Shown here: piece by piece, positions 32,696 to 42,254 of the stretch
Position numbering within the stretch: the first letter of the stretch is position 1
Layout of the letters: every line of letters starts with the position of its first letter
DNA from: Actinacidiphila yeochonensis CN732
Lineage (GTDB): Bacteria > Actinomycetota > Actinomycetes > Streptomycetales > Streptomycetaceae
Assembly (NCBI RefSeq): GCF_000745345.1
Contig: NZ_JQNR01000005.1
Coordinates: 434,001-498,000, forward strand
Direction: 5' to 3'
DNA length: 64,000 bases
Translations under genes and position numbers: made by a program
The notes under the pieces: generated by a model
What the model saw: the letters and a program-made list of their open reading frames with translations, nothing else
The model's database searches: none
What the model was told of the DNA's origin: nothing

Positions 32696-33822
32696 CCCGC
32701 CGCCAGCCGGTAGCCGCGCTTGGGGACGGTCCGCACCAGGTCGCCGTGGGGGCCGAGTGAGGCCCGCAGCCGGGCGATCGCCGCCTCCACGGCGTGCTCG
32801 TCGGCGTCGGAGTCCGCCCAGGCGCGGCGCATGAGTTCGGCGCGGCTGAGCACCCGGCCCGGCCGCTCCGCCAGCGCGCGCAGCAGCGTCGCGCTCTTCG
32901 GCGACAGCCAGCGGCTCTCACCGTCCACCAGCAGCGCGCTGCCCTGGAGGACCAGCTCCCGGCCCTCGATCCGCACCTCCCGGCGGCCGCGCGAGGGCAG
33001 CTGCTCGGTCAGGGTGCGCACCAGGGCGCCGAGGCGGCCGCGTTCGGGCCAGACCACCGGCAGCCCGGCCGCCAGCAGCGGCCGGGCGCAGACCGGACCC
33101 ACGCAGACCGGCAGCACGTCCTCCCGCATCGCCGCCAGCACCTGCTCGTACCGGCCGTCGGCGGTCGCGGTCTGCAGGAACGCGGTGATCGCGGGGGCGC
33201 TGGTGAACGTCACCGCGTGCACCTCGCGGCGCACGGTCTGCTCGACCAGCCGGCGCACCGGCCCGGGGTCCACCGGCGGCGCCCACCGGTAGACGGGCAC
33301 GGAGACGACCTCGGCGCCGCGTTCACGCAGCGCCGCGCTGAACGAGCTGAGCGGCAGGCCGTGCTCCTGCACCGCGATCCGGCGGCCGGTCAGCGGCCTG
33401 GCCAGCAGCCAGGTCAGCAGTTCGTCGGTGGCCTCGCTGTGCGGGGAGTACGCCTCGCCCAGGCCGCTGGCGCGGACCGCGCCGGTCGCCTTCGGGCCGC
33501 GCGTCAGCACCACCGCGTCCCGGCAGGCGGCAGCCAGTTCGGCGCCGCGTCCCCAGCCGTCCGCCGCGCTCATCCACCCGCGCCAGCCGACGCCGGTGGT
33601 GGCCACCACGTAGTCCAGGGGCGCGGTCAGGCACCGCTCGGTGGCGCGGCGCAGCGCGATGTCGTCCTCCAGCGGAAGGATGCGCAGCGCCGGGGCCTCC
33701 ACCACCCGGGCGCCGCGCCGGGTCAGCAGCGCCACGAGTTCGTCGCGGCGGCGGGCGGCGGTCACGCCGACGGTGAAGCCGGTCAGCGGACCGGCCTCGG
33801 CCGGGTTCGTGGAGGTGGCCAT
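32692..33822 (-). CDS. nnaR: NnaR-type regulator of nitrate assimilation (HemD-like domain plus winged helix)
   Basis: A 376-residue protein: residues about 15-255 are a uroporphyrinogen-III-synthase-like domain (GFTVGVTAARRRDELVALL, TGRRIAVQEHGLP, AVTFTSAPAITAFLQ) and residues about 280-376 an OmpR/PhoB-type winged helix ending HGDLVRTVPKRGYRLAAG. This fusion is the orphan regulator NnaR known from Mycobacterium and Streptomyces, which works with GlnR to activate nitrate and nitrite genes; the HemD-like part is thought to be a sensor rather than an enzyme. ATG 33822 (MATSTN) after GAGGT-like sequence; the frame is open to 33927 but without support. Divergent from nitrate reductase. Confidence 0.88.
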   Translation of the reverse strand: MATSTNPAEAGPLTGFTVGVTAARRRDELVALLTRRGARVVEAPALRILPLEDDIALRRATERCLTAPLDYVVATTGVGWRGWMSAADGWGRGAELAAACRDAVVLTRGPKATGAVRASGLGEAYSPHSEATDELLTWLLARPLTGRRIAVQEHGLPLSSFSAALRERGAEVVSVPVYRWAPPVDPGPVRRLVEQTVRREVHAVTFTSAPAITAFLQTATADGRYEQVLAAMREDVLPVCVGPVCARPLLAAGLPVVWPERGRLGALVRTLTEQLPSRGRREVRIEGRELVLQGSALLVDGESRWLSPKSATLLRALAERPGRVLSRAELMRRAWADSDADEHAVEAAIARLRASLGPHGDLVRTVPKRGYRLAAG

Positions 33823-34012
33823 GACCGTAGGGTCCGGCCGCCCGGTTTCCGGGACATTGCGCCGCGGTCGCGCCCGCGTTAGACCAACCCGGCTCCGTGT
33901 TACGGAAGATGTCGCGCTCCGCACCACGTCACCCTTGCCGCGTGAGGGACGGGTACCCCGGGCGCAACACGGGTGACAAGGGAGCGTAACGCCCCGCCGT
34001 CATGGTCGTGGC
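33823..34012. promoter_or_regulatory. Divergent promoter region of the nitrate locus with GTnAC half-sites
   Basis: Four GTnAC-type pentamers lie here: GTTAC 33899-33903, GTCAC 33928-33932, GTGAC 33973-33977 and GTAAC 33986-33990; GlnR sites consist of GTnAC half-sites, though the spacing here is not the textbook 22-bp a-b-a-b layout. They could serve GlnR and/or NnaR for both directions. Confidence 0.4.
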
Positions 34013-36247
34013 ATGGCAACCACCACCGACACCCACTGCCCGTACTGCTCGTTGCAGTGCGGCATGCGCCTGGCGGTGCCCGACGGCGGCGCCGGGTCCG
34101 GGGACAGCGCCGGGTCCGGGTCCGGCGGGGCGCTGCCGCTCGTGGTCGAGCGGCCCGAGTTCCCCGTCAACCGGGGGGCGTTGTGCGGGAAAGGGCAGAA
34201 CGCCGCCGCGCTCCTGAACCCGGCGGCACGGCTGACCACGCCGCTGCTGCGGGAGCGCGGGAACGGCCGCCACCGCGGTGAGCTGCGGGCGGCGAGCTGG
34301 GACGAGGCGCTGGACCGGGTCGCGGGCGGCTTCGCGGCGGTCCGGGCCGAGCACGGCGCCGACGCGGTGGGCGTCTTCGGCGGTGGCGGCCTCACCAACG
34401 AGAAGGCCTACCAGCTGGGCAAGTTCGCCCGGGTGGCGCTGGGCACGGCCACCATCGACTACAACGGCCGCTTCTGCATGTCCTCGGCCGCGGCGGGGAA
34501 CCGCGCCGCCTTCGGGCTGGACCGCGGGCTGCCCTTCCCGCTGGCGGACATCCCGCACACCGAGTGCCTGATCCTGGTCGGCGGCAACCCGGCCGAGACG
34601 ATGCCGCCGGCGCTCCGCTACTTCCGCGAACTGCGGGAGAACGGAGGCACGTTGATCGTGGTCGACCCGCGCCGCACCCGTACCGCGGAGCAGGCCGACA
34701 TCCACCTGCGGTCGCTGCCCGGCGCCGATCTGGCGCTCGCGCTGGGCCTGTTGCACCTGCTGATCGCCGACGGCATGGTGGACACCGCCTTCGTCGCGGC
34801 CCGCACCACCGGCTTCGAGGAGGCCCGCGCGGCGGCGATGGCGCACTGGCCGGAGCGTGTCGAACGGCTGACCGGCGTCCCCGCCGCCCAACTCCGGGAC
34901 GTCGCACGCCGTTTCGGGCAGGCCCGCACCGGGATGGTACTGACCGCGCGCGGCCCGGAGCAGCAGAGCAAGGGCACCGACACCGTCAAGGCGTGGATCA
35001 ACCTGTGCCTGGCGTCAGGCAAGGCGGGCCGGCCGTACTCCGGCTACGGCTGCCTGACCGGCCAGGGGAACGGGCAGGGCGGGCGCGAGCACGGCCAGAA
35101 GGCGGACCAGCTCCCCGGCTACCGGTCGATCGACGACCCGGCGGCGCGCGAGCACGTCGCCAGGGTCTGGGGGGTCGACCCGGCCACGCTGCCACGGGCG
35201 GGCCGTTCGGCCTACGAGCTGCTGGACAGCCTCGGGCGGCCCGGCCCGGACGGCGTCCGCGCCCTGCTGGTGATGGGCTCCAACCCGGTCGTCTCCGCGC
35301 CCCGCGCCGCCCATGTCACCGAACGGCTGCGCGCGCTGGACCTGTTGGTGGTCAGCGACCTGGCACTGTCCGAGACCGCCCAGCTCGCCGACGTGGTGCT
35401 GCCCAGCGCCCAGTGGGCCGAGGAGACGGGCACGATGACCAACCTCGAAGGCCGGGTGGTCCTGCGCCGGCGCGCCGTGGACCCGCCGCCGGGCGTGCGC
35501 GGCGACCTGTGGCTGATCCGCGAGCTCGCCCGGCGGCTCGGCTTCGAGCAGGGCTTCGACGACGACCCGGAGACGGTCTTCGACGAGCTGCGCCGCGCCT
35601 CGGCCGGCGGCCCGGCCGACTACTCCGGCATCACCTACGAACGGGTCCGGGCCGAGGACGGCGTCTTCTGGCCCTGTCCGGCGCCCGACCACCCCGGAAC
35701 CCCCCGGCTCTTCCTGGACGCCTTCGCCACACCCGACGGCCGGGCCCGCTTCAGCGCCGTCACCCACCGCCCGGCGGCGGAGGAGCCCGACACCGACTAC
35801 CCGCTCCGCCTGACCACCGGACGCGTGCTGTCCCAGTACCAGAGCGGCACCCAGACCCGGCGCGTCAGCGCCCTCAACTCCGCCGCGCCCGGCCCCTTCG
35901 TCGAGCTGCACCCGCTCCTGGCCCGCCGACTGGACGTCACTGAAGGCGAGTTGCTCGCGGTCACCTCCCGGCGCGGGCGGGCGGTCGCGCCGGCCCGGAT
36001 CACCGACACGATCCGGCCCGACACGGTGTTCATGCCCTTCCACTGGGCGGGTGCCGGCCGGGCCAACACCCTCACCAACCCGGCGCTGGACCCGACGTCG
36101 AAGATGCCCGAGTTCAAGGTCTGCGCCGTCCGCGTCGAGACGGTCCGGGCGGAGGCGGCGGCGCGGGCGCGGGCCCGGACACCGGAACCCCCGCCCTCCC
36201 CCGGCTCTCACCCCACGCCCGGTTCCGCGCCCGGGGCGCCATCGTGA
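34013..36247 (+). CDS. nasA: Assimilatory nitrate reductase, molybdopterin catalytic subunit
   Basis: A 744-residue cytoplasmic enzyme reducing nitrate to nitrite. The N-terminal [4Fe-4S] ligands are HCPYCSLQC (Cys9, Cys12, Cys16) and Cys58 in GALCGKGQ. The molybdopterin-guanine-dinucleotide regions follow: DYNGRFCMSSAAAGNRAAFG with an active-site Cys, ILVGGNPAETMPP, VVDPRRTRTAEQAD, and the C-terminal barrel with LTTGRVLSQYQSGTQTRRV and FMPFHWAG. No Tat signal, as expected for an assimilatory enzyme. The C-terminal tail is Ala/Pro-rich. First gene of nasA-flavoprotein-nirB-nirD; no strong ribosome-binding site before ATG 34013. Confidence 0.95.
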   Translation: MATTTDTHCPYCSLQCGMRLAVPDGGAGSGDSAGSGSGGALPLVVERPEFPVNRGALCGKGQNAAALLNPAARLTTPLLRERGNGRHRGELRAASWDEALDRVAGGFAAVRAEHGADAVGVFGGGGLTNEKAYQLGKFARVALGTATIDYNGRFCMSSAAAGNRAAFGLDRGLPFPLADIPHTECLILVGGNPAETMPPALRYFRELRENGGTLIVVDPRRTRTAEQADIHLRSLPGADLALALGLLHLLIADGMVDTAFVAARTTGFEEARAAAMAHWPERVERLTGVPAAQLRDVARRFGQARTGMVLTARGPEQQSKGTDTVKAWINLCLASGKAGRPYSGYGCLTGQGNGQGGREHGQKADQLPGYRSIDDPAAREHVARVWGVDPATLPRAGRSAYELLDSLGRPGPDGVRALLVMGSNPVVSAPRAAHVTERLRALDLLVVSDLALSETAQLADVVLPSAQWAEETGTMTNLEGRVVLRRRAVDPPPGVRGDLWLIRELARRLGFEQGFDDDPETVFDELRRASAGGPADYSGITYERVRAEDGVFWPCPAPDHPGTPRLFLDAFATPDGRARFSAVTHRPAAEEPDTDYPLRLTTGRVLSQYQSGTQTRRVSALNSAAPGPFVELHPLLARRLDVTEGELLAVTSRRGRAVAPARITDTIRPDTVFMPFHWAGAGRANTLTNPALDPTSKMPEFKVCAVRVETVRAEAAARARARTPEPPPSPGSHPTPGSAPGAPS

Positions 36248-37557
36248 CCCGGCGCCGCATCGCGGTGGTCGGCGGCGGGATGGCCGCCGCGCGGTTCGCC
36301 GAACGCCACCACGCGCTCGGCGGCACCGCCGAGGTCACCCTGCACGGAGCCGAACCGCGCGCCCCCTACAACCGCGTCCTGCTCGCCGACGTCCTCACCG
36401 GCCGCTACGACGCCGAGGCCATCACGCTGCCCACCGGCACCGCGCGGCTGGACGTCGGCAGCGAGGTCGTGGCAGTGGACCCCGGCGCCCGCACCCTGAC
36501 GCTCGCCGACGGCCGCCGCGAGCCCTGGGACCACCTCGTCCTCGCGACCGGCGCCAACCCGCTGCTGCCGCCCGTCCGGGGGCTGCGCGATCCGGCGGGC
36601 GGCCGGCTGCGCGAGGGCGTGCACACCCTGCGCACCCTCGCCGACTGCGTCCGGCTGGCCGAGGCGGCCGCCACGGCCAGCCGCGCGGTGGTCGTCGGCG
36701 GCGGGGTGCTCGGCGTCAGCGCCGCCCGCGCGCTGGCCGCGCTCGGGCTCGACGTCGAGATCGTCCACCAGGGGCCGCACCTCATCGAGCGCCAGCTCGA
36801 CGAGGACGCCGCGACGGCGCTCGGCGCCGGACTGCGCCGGCTCGGCGTCGAGACCTACCTCGGCAACCGCGCCCGCGCCTACGCGGAAGGCGCCCCCGAC
36901 GGCACCGGCCGGCACGTCGAGCTGGCCACCGGCTACCGCCTCGGCACCGACCTGGTCGTCCTCGCCTGCGGGGTCCGGCCGCGCACCGCGCTCGCGCACG
37001 CCGCCGGGCTGCGCGTCGGCACCGGCGTCGTCGTCGACGACACCCTGGCCACCTCCTCGCCGGGGGTGTACGCCGTCGGCGACTGCGTCGAGCACCGCGG
37101 CACGGTGCACGGCCTGTCCGGCCCGGCCTGGGAGCAGGCCGACGTGCTCGCCGCGCGGCTGTCCGGCGCCGACCCGCACGCCCGCTACGGCGGCTCCCGC
37201 CCGCTGTCCCGGCTCACCGCGGGCCCACTGGAGTACGCGGCCTTCGGCGAGGTCCACCACGGTGACGAGGAGCCGGCCGCCGACCCGGAGCTGGACGTGC
37301 TGCGGCTGAGCGACGCCACCCGCGGCAGCTACAAGAAGCTCGTGCTGCGCGGCGACCGCCTGGTCGGCGCGATCCTCCTCGGCGACCTGGCGACCGTGGA
37401 CGGTCTCACCCGCGCCTACGAGCACGACGACCCGCTGCCCGGCCTCCCCCTCCACCTCCTCACCGCCGCCGTCCCCACGGCGGCACCCCCACCCACGACC
37501 ACGCCCACCCGAGCCACCGACGCGCCCGCCCCGACCGCCCAGGGAGTTGCCCGATGA
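36244..37557 (+). CDS. FAD/NAD(P)-dependent oxidoreductase (nitrate reductase electron-transfer subunit)
   Basis: A 437-residue flavoprotein with two nucleotide-binding folds: FAD site IAVVGGGMAAARFAE at the start and NAD(P) site AVVVGGGVLGVSAARALAA near residue 150, plus the second FAD motif GVYAVGDCVEHRG near 280. It resembles the N-terminal half of NirB and NasB-type subunits. GTG 36244 overlaps the nitrate reductase stop (GTGA) and the stop overlaps nirB (ATGA). It should pass electrons from NAD(P)H to nitrate reductase; direct proof is lacking. The C-terminus is a Thr/Ala/Pro tail. Confidence 0.88.
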   Translation: MTRRRIAVVGGGMAAARFAERHHALGGTAEVTLHGAEPRAPYNRVLLADVLTGRYDAEAITLPTGTARLDVGSEVVAVDPGARTLTLADGRREPWDHLVLATGANPLLPPVRGLRDPAGGRLREGVHTLRTLADCVRLAEAAATASRAVVVGGGVLGVSAARALAALGLDVEIVHQGPHLIERQLDEDAATALGAGLRRLGVETYLGNRARAYAEGAPDGTGRHVELATGYRLGTDLVVLACGVRPRTALAHAAGLRVGTGVVVDDTLATSSPGVYAVGDCVEHRGTVHGLSGPAWEQADVLAARLSGADPHARYGGSRPLSRLTAGPLEYAAFGEVHHGDEEPAADPELDVLRLSDATRGSYKKLVLRGDRLVGAILLGDLATVDGLTRAYEHDDPLPGLPLHLLTAAVPTAAPPPTTTPTRATDAPAPTAQGVAR

Positions 37558-40157
37558 CCCCGATGCCACGCCCCCAGACGTCCCAGCCGGTGAAGGACCT
37601 CGTCGTGGTCGGTCACGGCATGGTCGGCCAGCGCTTCCTGGAGGCGCTGGCCGAGCAGCCCGGCGCCGCCGGGTGGCGGGTCACCGTGCTCGCCGAGGAG
37701 CCCCGCCCGGCCTACGACCGGGTCCACCTGACCTCGTGGTTCTCCGGAGCCGACGAGCGGGAGCTGTCGCTCACCCCGCCCGGGTTCCTCGCGGAGCACG
37801 GCATCGACCTGCGGCTGGGCGACCCGGCCGTCGCGATCGACCGGGCCGCGCGGACCGTCACCACCGCCTCCGGCCGGACGGTGCCCTACGACGCCCTGGT
37901 GCTGGCCACCGGCTCCTACCCGTTCGTCCCGCCCGTCCCCGGCCACGACGCCGCCGGCTGCCACGTCTACCGCACCATCGAGGACCTGGAGGCCATCCGC
38001 GCCGACGCCGAGCGGTCCCGGACCGGCGTCGTGGTCGGCGGCGGCCTGCTCGGCCTGGAGGCGGCGGGGGCGCTCGGCGCGCTCGGCCTGGAGACGCACG
38101 TGGTGGAGTTCGCGCCGCGGCTGATGGCGATCCAGGTCGACGAGGGCGGCGGCCGGCTGCTCAAGCGGAAGATCGAGGACCTCGGCGTCCACGTGCACAC
38201 CGGCGCGGGCACCCAGGCGCTGCTCGTCGGCGAGGACGGCCGGGTGCGGTCCATGCGGCTGTCCGACGGCCGCGAACTCCCCGCCGACCTCGTGGTCTTC
38301 TCCGCCGGGGTACGCCCCCGCGACCAGCTCGCGCGGGAGAGCGGCCTGCCGGTCGGCGAACGCGGCGGCATCGTCGTCGACGAGCGCTGCCGCACCGCGG
38401 ACCCGGACGTGTACGCCGTCGGCGAGTGCGCGCTGGCCGCCGACGGCCGGGTCTACGGCCTGGTCGCCCCCGGCTACGCGATGGCCGAGACCGCCGCCCG
38501 CGCCCTGGCCGGCGGCTACCGCGACGAGCACGCCTTCACCGGTGCCGACACCTCGACCAAGCTCAAGCTGCTCGGCGTGGACGTCGCCAGCTTCGGCGAC
38601 GCGCACGGGGCGGCCGAGGGCGCGCTCGACGTCCTCTACAGCGACAGCCGCTCGGGCGTCTACCGCAAGCTGGTGATCGGCCGCTCCGGTCAGCTGCTCG
38701 GCGGCGTGCTGGTCGGCGACACCGAGTCGTACGGGCTGCTGCGCCCGCTGGCGCTCGCCGGCAGACCCCTGGAGACCGCCCCCGAACAGCTCGTCCTGCC
38801 CGCCGGCCTCGGCCCGGCCGGACCGGTCGCGCTGCCGGACGACGCCGTGGTCTGCTCCTGCCACAACGTCAGCAAGGGCGCGATCAGGGCGGCCGTCCGC
38901 GACGAGGGCCGCCACACCGTCCCCGAGGTCAAGAAGTGCACCAAGGCAGGTACCGGCTGCGGCAGTTGCGTCAAGACGCTGACCACCATCGTCAGCGAGG
39001 AGCTGGCGGCCGGCGGCGTCAGCGTCGCGCGCGGACTGTGCGAGCACTTCGAGCACACCCGCGCGGAGCTCTACGAGATCGTCCGGGTCACCGGCATCAC
39101 CTCGTTCTCCGCCCTGGTCGACGGCCACGGCCGGGGCGAGGGCTGCGACGTCTGCAAGCCGGCCGTCGCCTCGATCCTGGCCGGCCTGGCGGGCGGCCAC
39201 ATCCTGGACGGCGAACAGGCCGCGCTCCAGGACACCAACGACCACTTCCTCGCCAACATCCAGCGCAACGGCTCCTACTCCGTCGTCCCGCGCATCCCGG
39301 GCGGCGAGATCACCCCCGCCGGGCTGATCACGATCGGTGAGATCGCCCGCGACTTCGGCCTCTACACGAAGATCACCGGCGGCCAGCGGATCGACCTCTT
39401 CGGCGCCCGCGTGGACCAACTCCCGCAGATATGGCGGCGGCTGGTGGACGCCGGCTTCGAGTCCGGCCACGCCTACGGCAAGTCGCTGCGGACAGTGAAG
39501 TCCTGCGTCGGCGAGACCTGGTGCCGCTACGGCGTGCAGGACTCGGTGGGCCTGGCCATCGAACTGGAGCTGCGCTACCGGGGGTTGCGCTCCCCGCACA
39601 AGCTCAAGTCGGCCGTCTCCGGGTGTGCGCGGGAGTGCGCCGAGGCGCAGGGCAAGGACTTCGGCGTCATCGCCACCTCCTCCGGCTGGAACCTCCACAT
39701 CGGCGGCAACGGCGGGACGACCCCGCGCCACGCCGACCTGCTGGCGGCCGACCTGGACCGCGAGACGCTGATCCGCACCATCGACCGGTTCCTGATGTTC
39801 TACATCCGCACCGCGGACCGGCTGGAGCGGACCTCCTCCTGGCTGGAGCGGATCGAGGGCGGCCTGGACCACGTGCGGGCCGTCGTCATGGACGACTCGC
39901 TGGGCATCTGCGCCGAGCTCGACGCGCTGATGGAACGGCACGTCGGCGCCTACCAGGACGAGTGGGCGGCCGTGCTGGACGACCCCGCGCTGCTACGCCG
40001 CTTCGCCTCCTTCGTCAACGCGCCCGGCACCCCGGACCCGGCCGTGACCTTCGTCCCCGAACGCGGCCAGGTCCGCCCGGCCCGCCCCGGCGAGGACGGG
40101 CGGCCCCTCACCCCGGCGCTCGTCGCCGGCCCCCGACTGGAGGTGCGCACCGCGTGA
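37554..40157 (+). CDS. nirB: Nitrite reductase large subunit NirB
   Basis: An 867-residue NAD(P)H nitrite reductase, nitrite to ammonium. Domains in order: FAD-binding (VVVGHGMVGQRFLEAL), NAD-binding (GVVVGGGLLGLEAAGALGAL), BFD-like [2Fe-2S] cluster domain (CSCHNVSKG ... TGCGSC), ferredoxin-like and sulfite/nitrite reductase domain with the siroheme-[4Fe-4S] ligands CVGETWC and CAREC (CX5C...CX3C). ATG 37554 overlaps the preceding stop. Siroheme would come from the pathway completed by the chelatase gene across the divergent promoter. Confidence 0.97.
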   Translation: MTPMPRPQTSQPVKDLVVVGHGMVGQRFLEALAEQPGAAGWRVTVLAEEPRPAYDRVHLTSWFSGADERELSLTPPGFLAEHGIDLRLGDPAVAIDRAARTVTTASGRTVPYDALVLATGSYPFVPPVPGHDAAGCHVYRTIEDLEAIRADAERSRTGVVVGGGLLGLEAAGALGALGLETHVVEFAPRLMAIQVDEGGGRLLKRKIEDLGVHVHTGAGTQALLVGEDGRVRSMRLSDGRELPADLVVFSAGVRPRDQLARESGLPVGERGGIVVDERCRTADPDVYAVGECALAADGRVYGLVAPGYAMAETAARALAGGYRDEHAFTGADTSTKLKLLGVDVASFGDAHGAAEGALDVLYSDSRSGVYRKLVIGRSGQLLGGVLVGDTESYGLLRPLALAGRPLETAPEQLVLPAGLGPAGPVALPDDAVVCSCHNVSKGAIRAAVRDEGRHTVPEVKKCTKAGTGCGSCVKTLTTIVSEELAAGGVSVARGLCEHFEHTRAELYEIVRVTGITSFSALVDGHGRGEGCDVCKPAVASILAGLAGGHILDGEQAALQDTNDHFLANIQRNGSYSVVPRIPGGEITPAGLITIGEIARDFGLYTKITGGQRIDLFGARVDQLPQIWRRLVDAGFESGHAYGKSLRTVKSCVGETWCRYGVQDSVGLAIELELRYRGLRSPHKLKSAVSGCARECAEAQGKDFGVIATSSGWNLHIGGNGGTTPRHADLLAADLDRETLIRTIDRFLMFYIRTADRLERTSSWLERIEGGLDHVRAVVMDDSLGICAELDALMERHVGAYQDEWAAVLDDPALLRRFASFVNAPGTPDPAVTFVPERGQVRPARPGEDGRPLTPALVAGPRLEVRTA

Positions 40158-40567
40158 GCAGGACCGTGGAACTCTTCGACGGCACCGCCTGGACACCGGT
40201 CTGCGACCAGGCCGACCTGGTCCCCGGCCGCGGCGTGGCGGTCCTCACCGCCGGCGGCGAGCAGGTCGCCGTCTTCCTCGACCGCGCCGGCGGCCTGCAC
40301 GCGCTCGACAACCGCGACCCGTTCAGTGGCGCGTACGTCATCTCCCGCGGCATCCTCGGCAGCCGCGGAGACGCCCCGACGGTGGCCTCGCCGATGTACA
40401 AGCAGGTCTTCGACCTGCGCGACGGGCGCTGCCTCGACGAGGAGACCGCCCCCGACGGCACGCCCGCCGTCCTGCGGGTCTGGCCGGTGCGCGGCACGGC
40501 GGCCGAGGCCCCGCGTCCCGCGCCGCGGCCCGCCCCGGCGCAGCCCTCACAGCCGGCCGGGGCGTGA
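40154..40567 (+). CDS. nirD: Nitrite reductase small subunit NirD
   Basis: A 137-residue Rieske-fold subunit partnering NirB. The sequence VAVFLDRAGGLHALDNRDPF, GAYVISRGILGSRGDAPTVA and SPMYKQVFDLRDGRCLDEET is typical NirD; as usual for NirD the Rieske Cys/His cluster ligands are absent (no CxH pair), so it binds no [2Fe-2S]. GTG 40154 overlaps the nirB stop (GTGA). An Ala/Pro-rich tail ends the protein. Confidence 0.95.
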   Translation: MSRTVELFDGTAWTPVCDQADLVPGRGVAVLTAGGEQVAVFLDRAGGLHALDNRDPFSGAYVISRGILGSRGDAPTVASPMYKQVFDLRDGRCLDEETAPDGTPAVLRVWPVRGTAAEAPRPAPRPAPAQPSQPAGA

Positions 40568-40684
40568 GTGCACGGCCCGTAGCACGTTCGACCGGCGGCG
40601 CGGCGGCCGGCGAAACCTCCCGCTCGTAGCGTCGCCCGGGACGGCGCGGGCAGGCCGGACCAACCACCGAATCGGACGAGGCGG

Positions 40685-42178
40685 GTGACCACCGATGAGC
40701 ACGGTCGTCGGAACGGACGGCACAGGAGGCACGGACAGGACGGGAGGCACGGACAGGACGGGAGGCACGGACAGGACGGGGCCGGACTCCGACAGGGGCG
40801 TCGGAGCGGCCCCGGCGCCGTGGCGGGCCCGGCCGCCGCGGCCGGCCGGGCCCGGCGGCGCAGCGTCACGGACTGGCGCCCGGAGGACGAGGCGTTCTGG
40901 GCGGCCGGGGGCGCCGCGGTCGCCCGCCGCAACCTGGTCCTCTCGGTGCTCTCCGAGCACGTCGGCTTCTCGGTGTGGAGCCTGTGGTCGGTGCTGGTGC
41001 TGTTCCTCGGGCCGGAGTACCACATCGACGCGGCGGGGAAGTTCACCCTCACCGCACTGCCGACGGCGCTCGGCGCGACGCTGCGGCTGCCGTACACCTT
41101 CGCTGTGGCGAGGTTCGGCGGCCGCAACTGGACGGTGGTGAGCGCGCTGCTGCTGCTCGTCCCCACCCTGCTGGCCGGGGCCGTCCTGCACCCCGGGGTG
41201 TCCTACGGGACGCTGCTGGCGGTGGCCTGCGTCGCGGGCGTCGGCGGCGGCAACTTCGCCTCGTCGATGGCGAACATCAACGCCTTCTACCCGCAGCGGC
41301 TCAAGGGCTGGGCGCTGGGCGTCAACGCCGGCGGCGGCAACCTCGGGGTCCCGGTGGTCCAGTTGGTCGGCCTGCTGGTGCTGGCCACGGCGGGCGCCGG
41401 GCACCCGAGGCTGGTGCCGCTGGCCTACCTGCCGCTGATCGTGCTGGCGGCGCTGGGCGCGGCCCTGCGGATGGACAACCTCGCCTCGCTCAGCAGCGAC
41501 CGGCGGGCGCTGCGCGAGGTCGCCGGGGACCCGCACAGCTGGGTGATGTCGCTGCTCTACATCGGCACCTTCGGCTCGTTCATCGGCTTCGGCTTCGCCT
41601 TCGGGCAGGTGCTCCAGGTGCAGTTCCACGACCAGTTCGACACCCCCGTCAAGGCCGCCTACCTGACCTTCCTGGGGCCCCTGCTCGGTTCGCTGGCGCG
41701 CCCGGTCGGCGGGAGGATGGCGGACCGCTGGGGCGGTGCCCGGGTGACGCTGTGGACGTTCGCCGCGATGGCCGCGGGCGCGGGGCTGGTGCTGGCCGCC
41801 TCGCGGGCGGGCTCGCTGCCGCTGTTCCTCACCGGCTTCACCGCCCTCTTCGTGCTGAGCGGCGTCGGCAACGGCTCGACCTACACGATGATCCCGGCCG
41901 TCTTCCAGGCCAGGGCCCGGTCCGCCGTCGCGTCGGGCGCGGACCCGGAGACCGCGGAGCACGACGCCCGCCGCCGGTCGTCGGCGCTCATCGGCCTGGC
42001 GGGCGCGATCGGCGCGTTCGGCGGGGTGCTGGTGAACATCGCCTTCCGCCAGTCCTTCCTGGCCACCGCCACCGGCGACGACGCCTACCTGGCCTTCCTC
42101 GCGGTGTACGCGGTCTGCTCCGCGGTCACCTGGACCGTCTACCTCCGCCCGGGCCGGTCCGCGCCGGGCGGAATCTGA
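40685..42178 (+). CDS. narK: Nitrate/nitrite transporter NarK (MFS)
   Basis: A 497-residue, 12-helix major facilitator. After TDWRPEDEAFWAAGGAAVAR the membrane part begins; the nitrate-signature motifs GGGNFASSMANINAFYPQRL and GVNAGGGNLGVPVVQL are clear. It imports nitrate (or extrudes nitrite) for the assimilation enzymes upstream. The start is uncertain: GTG 40685 after GAGGCGG gives a low-complexity N-terminus with RHGQDG repeats coded by three 18-bp repeats (40725-40778), while ATG 40695 opens a different frame that does not reach the transporter. 117 bp after nirD, so either same operon or own promoter. Confidence 0.93.
   Translation: MTTDEHGRRNGRHRRHGQDGRHGQDGRHGQDGAGLRQGRRSGPGAVAGPAAAAGRARRRSVTDWRPEDEAFWAAGGAAVARRNLVLSVLSEHVGFSVWSLWSVLVLFLGPEYHIDAAGKFTLTALPTALGATLRLPYTFAVARFGGRNWTVVSALLLLVPTLLAGAVLHPGVSYGTLLAVACVAGVGGGNFASSMANINAFYPQRLKGWALGVNAGGGNLGVPVVQLVGLLVLATAGAGHPRLVPLAYLPLIVLAALGAALRMDNLASLSSDRRALREVAGDPHSWVMSLLYIGTFGSFIGFGFAFGQVLQVQFHDQFDTPVKAAYLTFLGPLLGSLARPVGGRMADRWGGARVTLWTFAAMAAGAGLVLAASRAGSLPLFLTGFTALFVLSGVGNGSTYTMIPAVFQARARSAVASGADPETAEHDARRRSSALIGLAGAIGAFGGVLVNIAFRQSFLATATGDDAYLAFLAVYAVCSAVTWTVYLRPGRSAPGGI
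40725..40778. repeat. Three 18-bp repeats at the narK 5' end
   Basis: GGAGGCACGGACAGGACG is repeated perfectly at 40725, 40743 and 40761. Being 18 bp it keeps frame and encodes RHGQDG in the narK frame. Confidence 0.92.
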
Positions 42179-42254
42179 GCAGCGGTACCGCCGGGCCCGG
42201 CGCCGCCCCGGGCCGGTCCGCGGCCGGTCCGCCTGTCGGCGCTACCTGTCGGCC

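Noticed and set aside
32720..33882. Plus-strand frames opposite nnaR
   Set aside because: Antisense shadows; NnaR domains on the minus strand are unambiguous.
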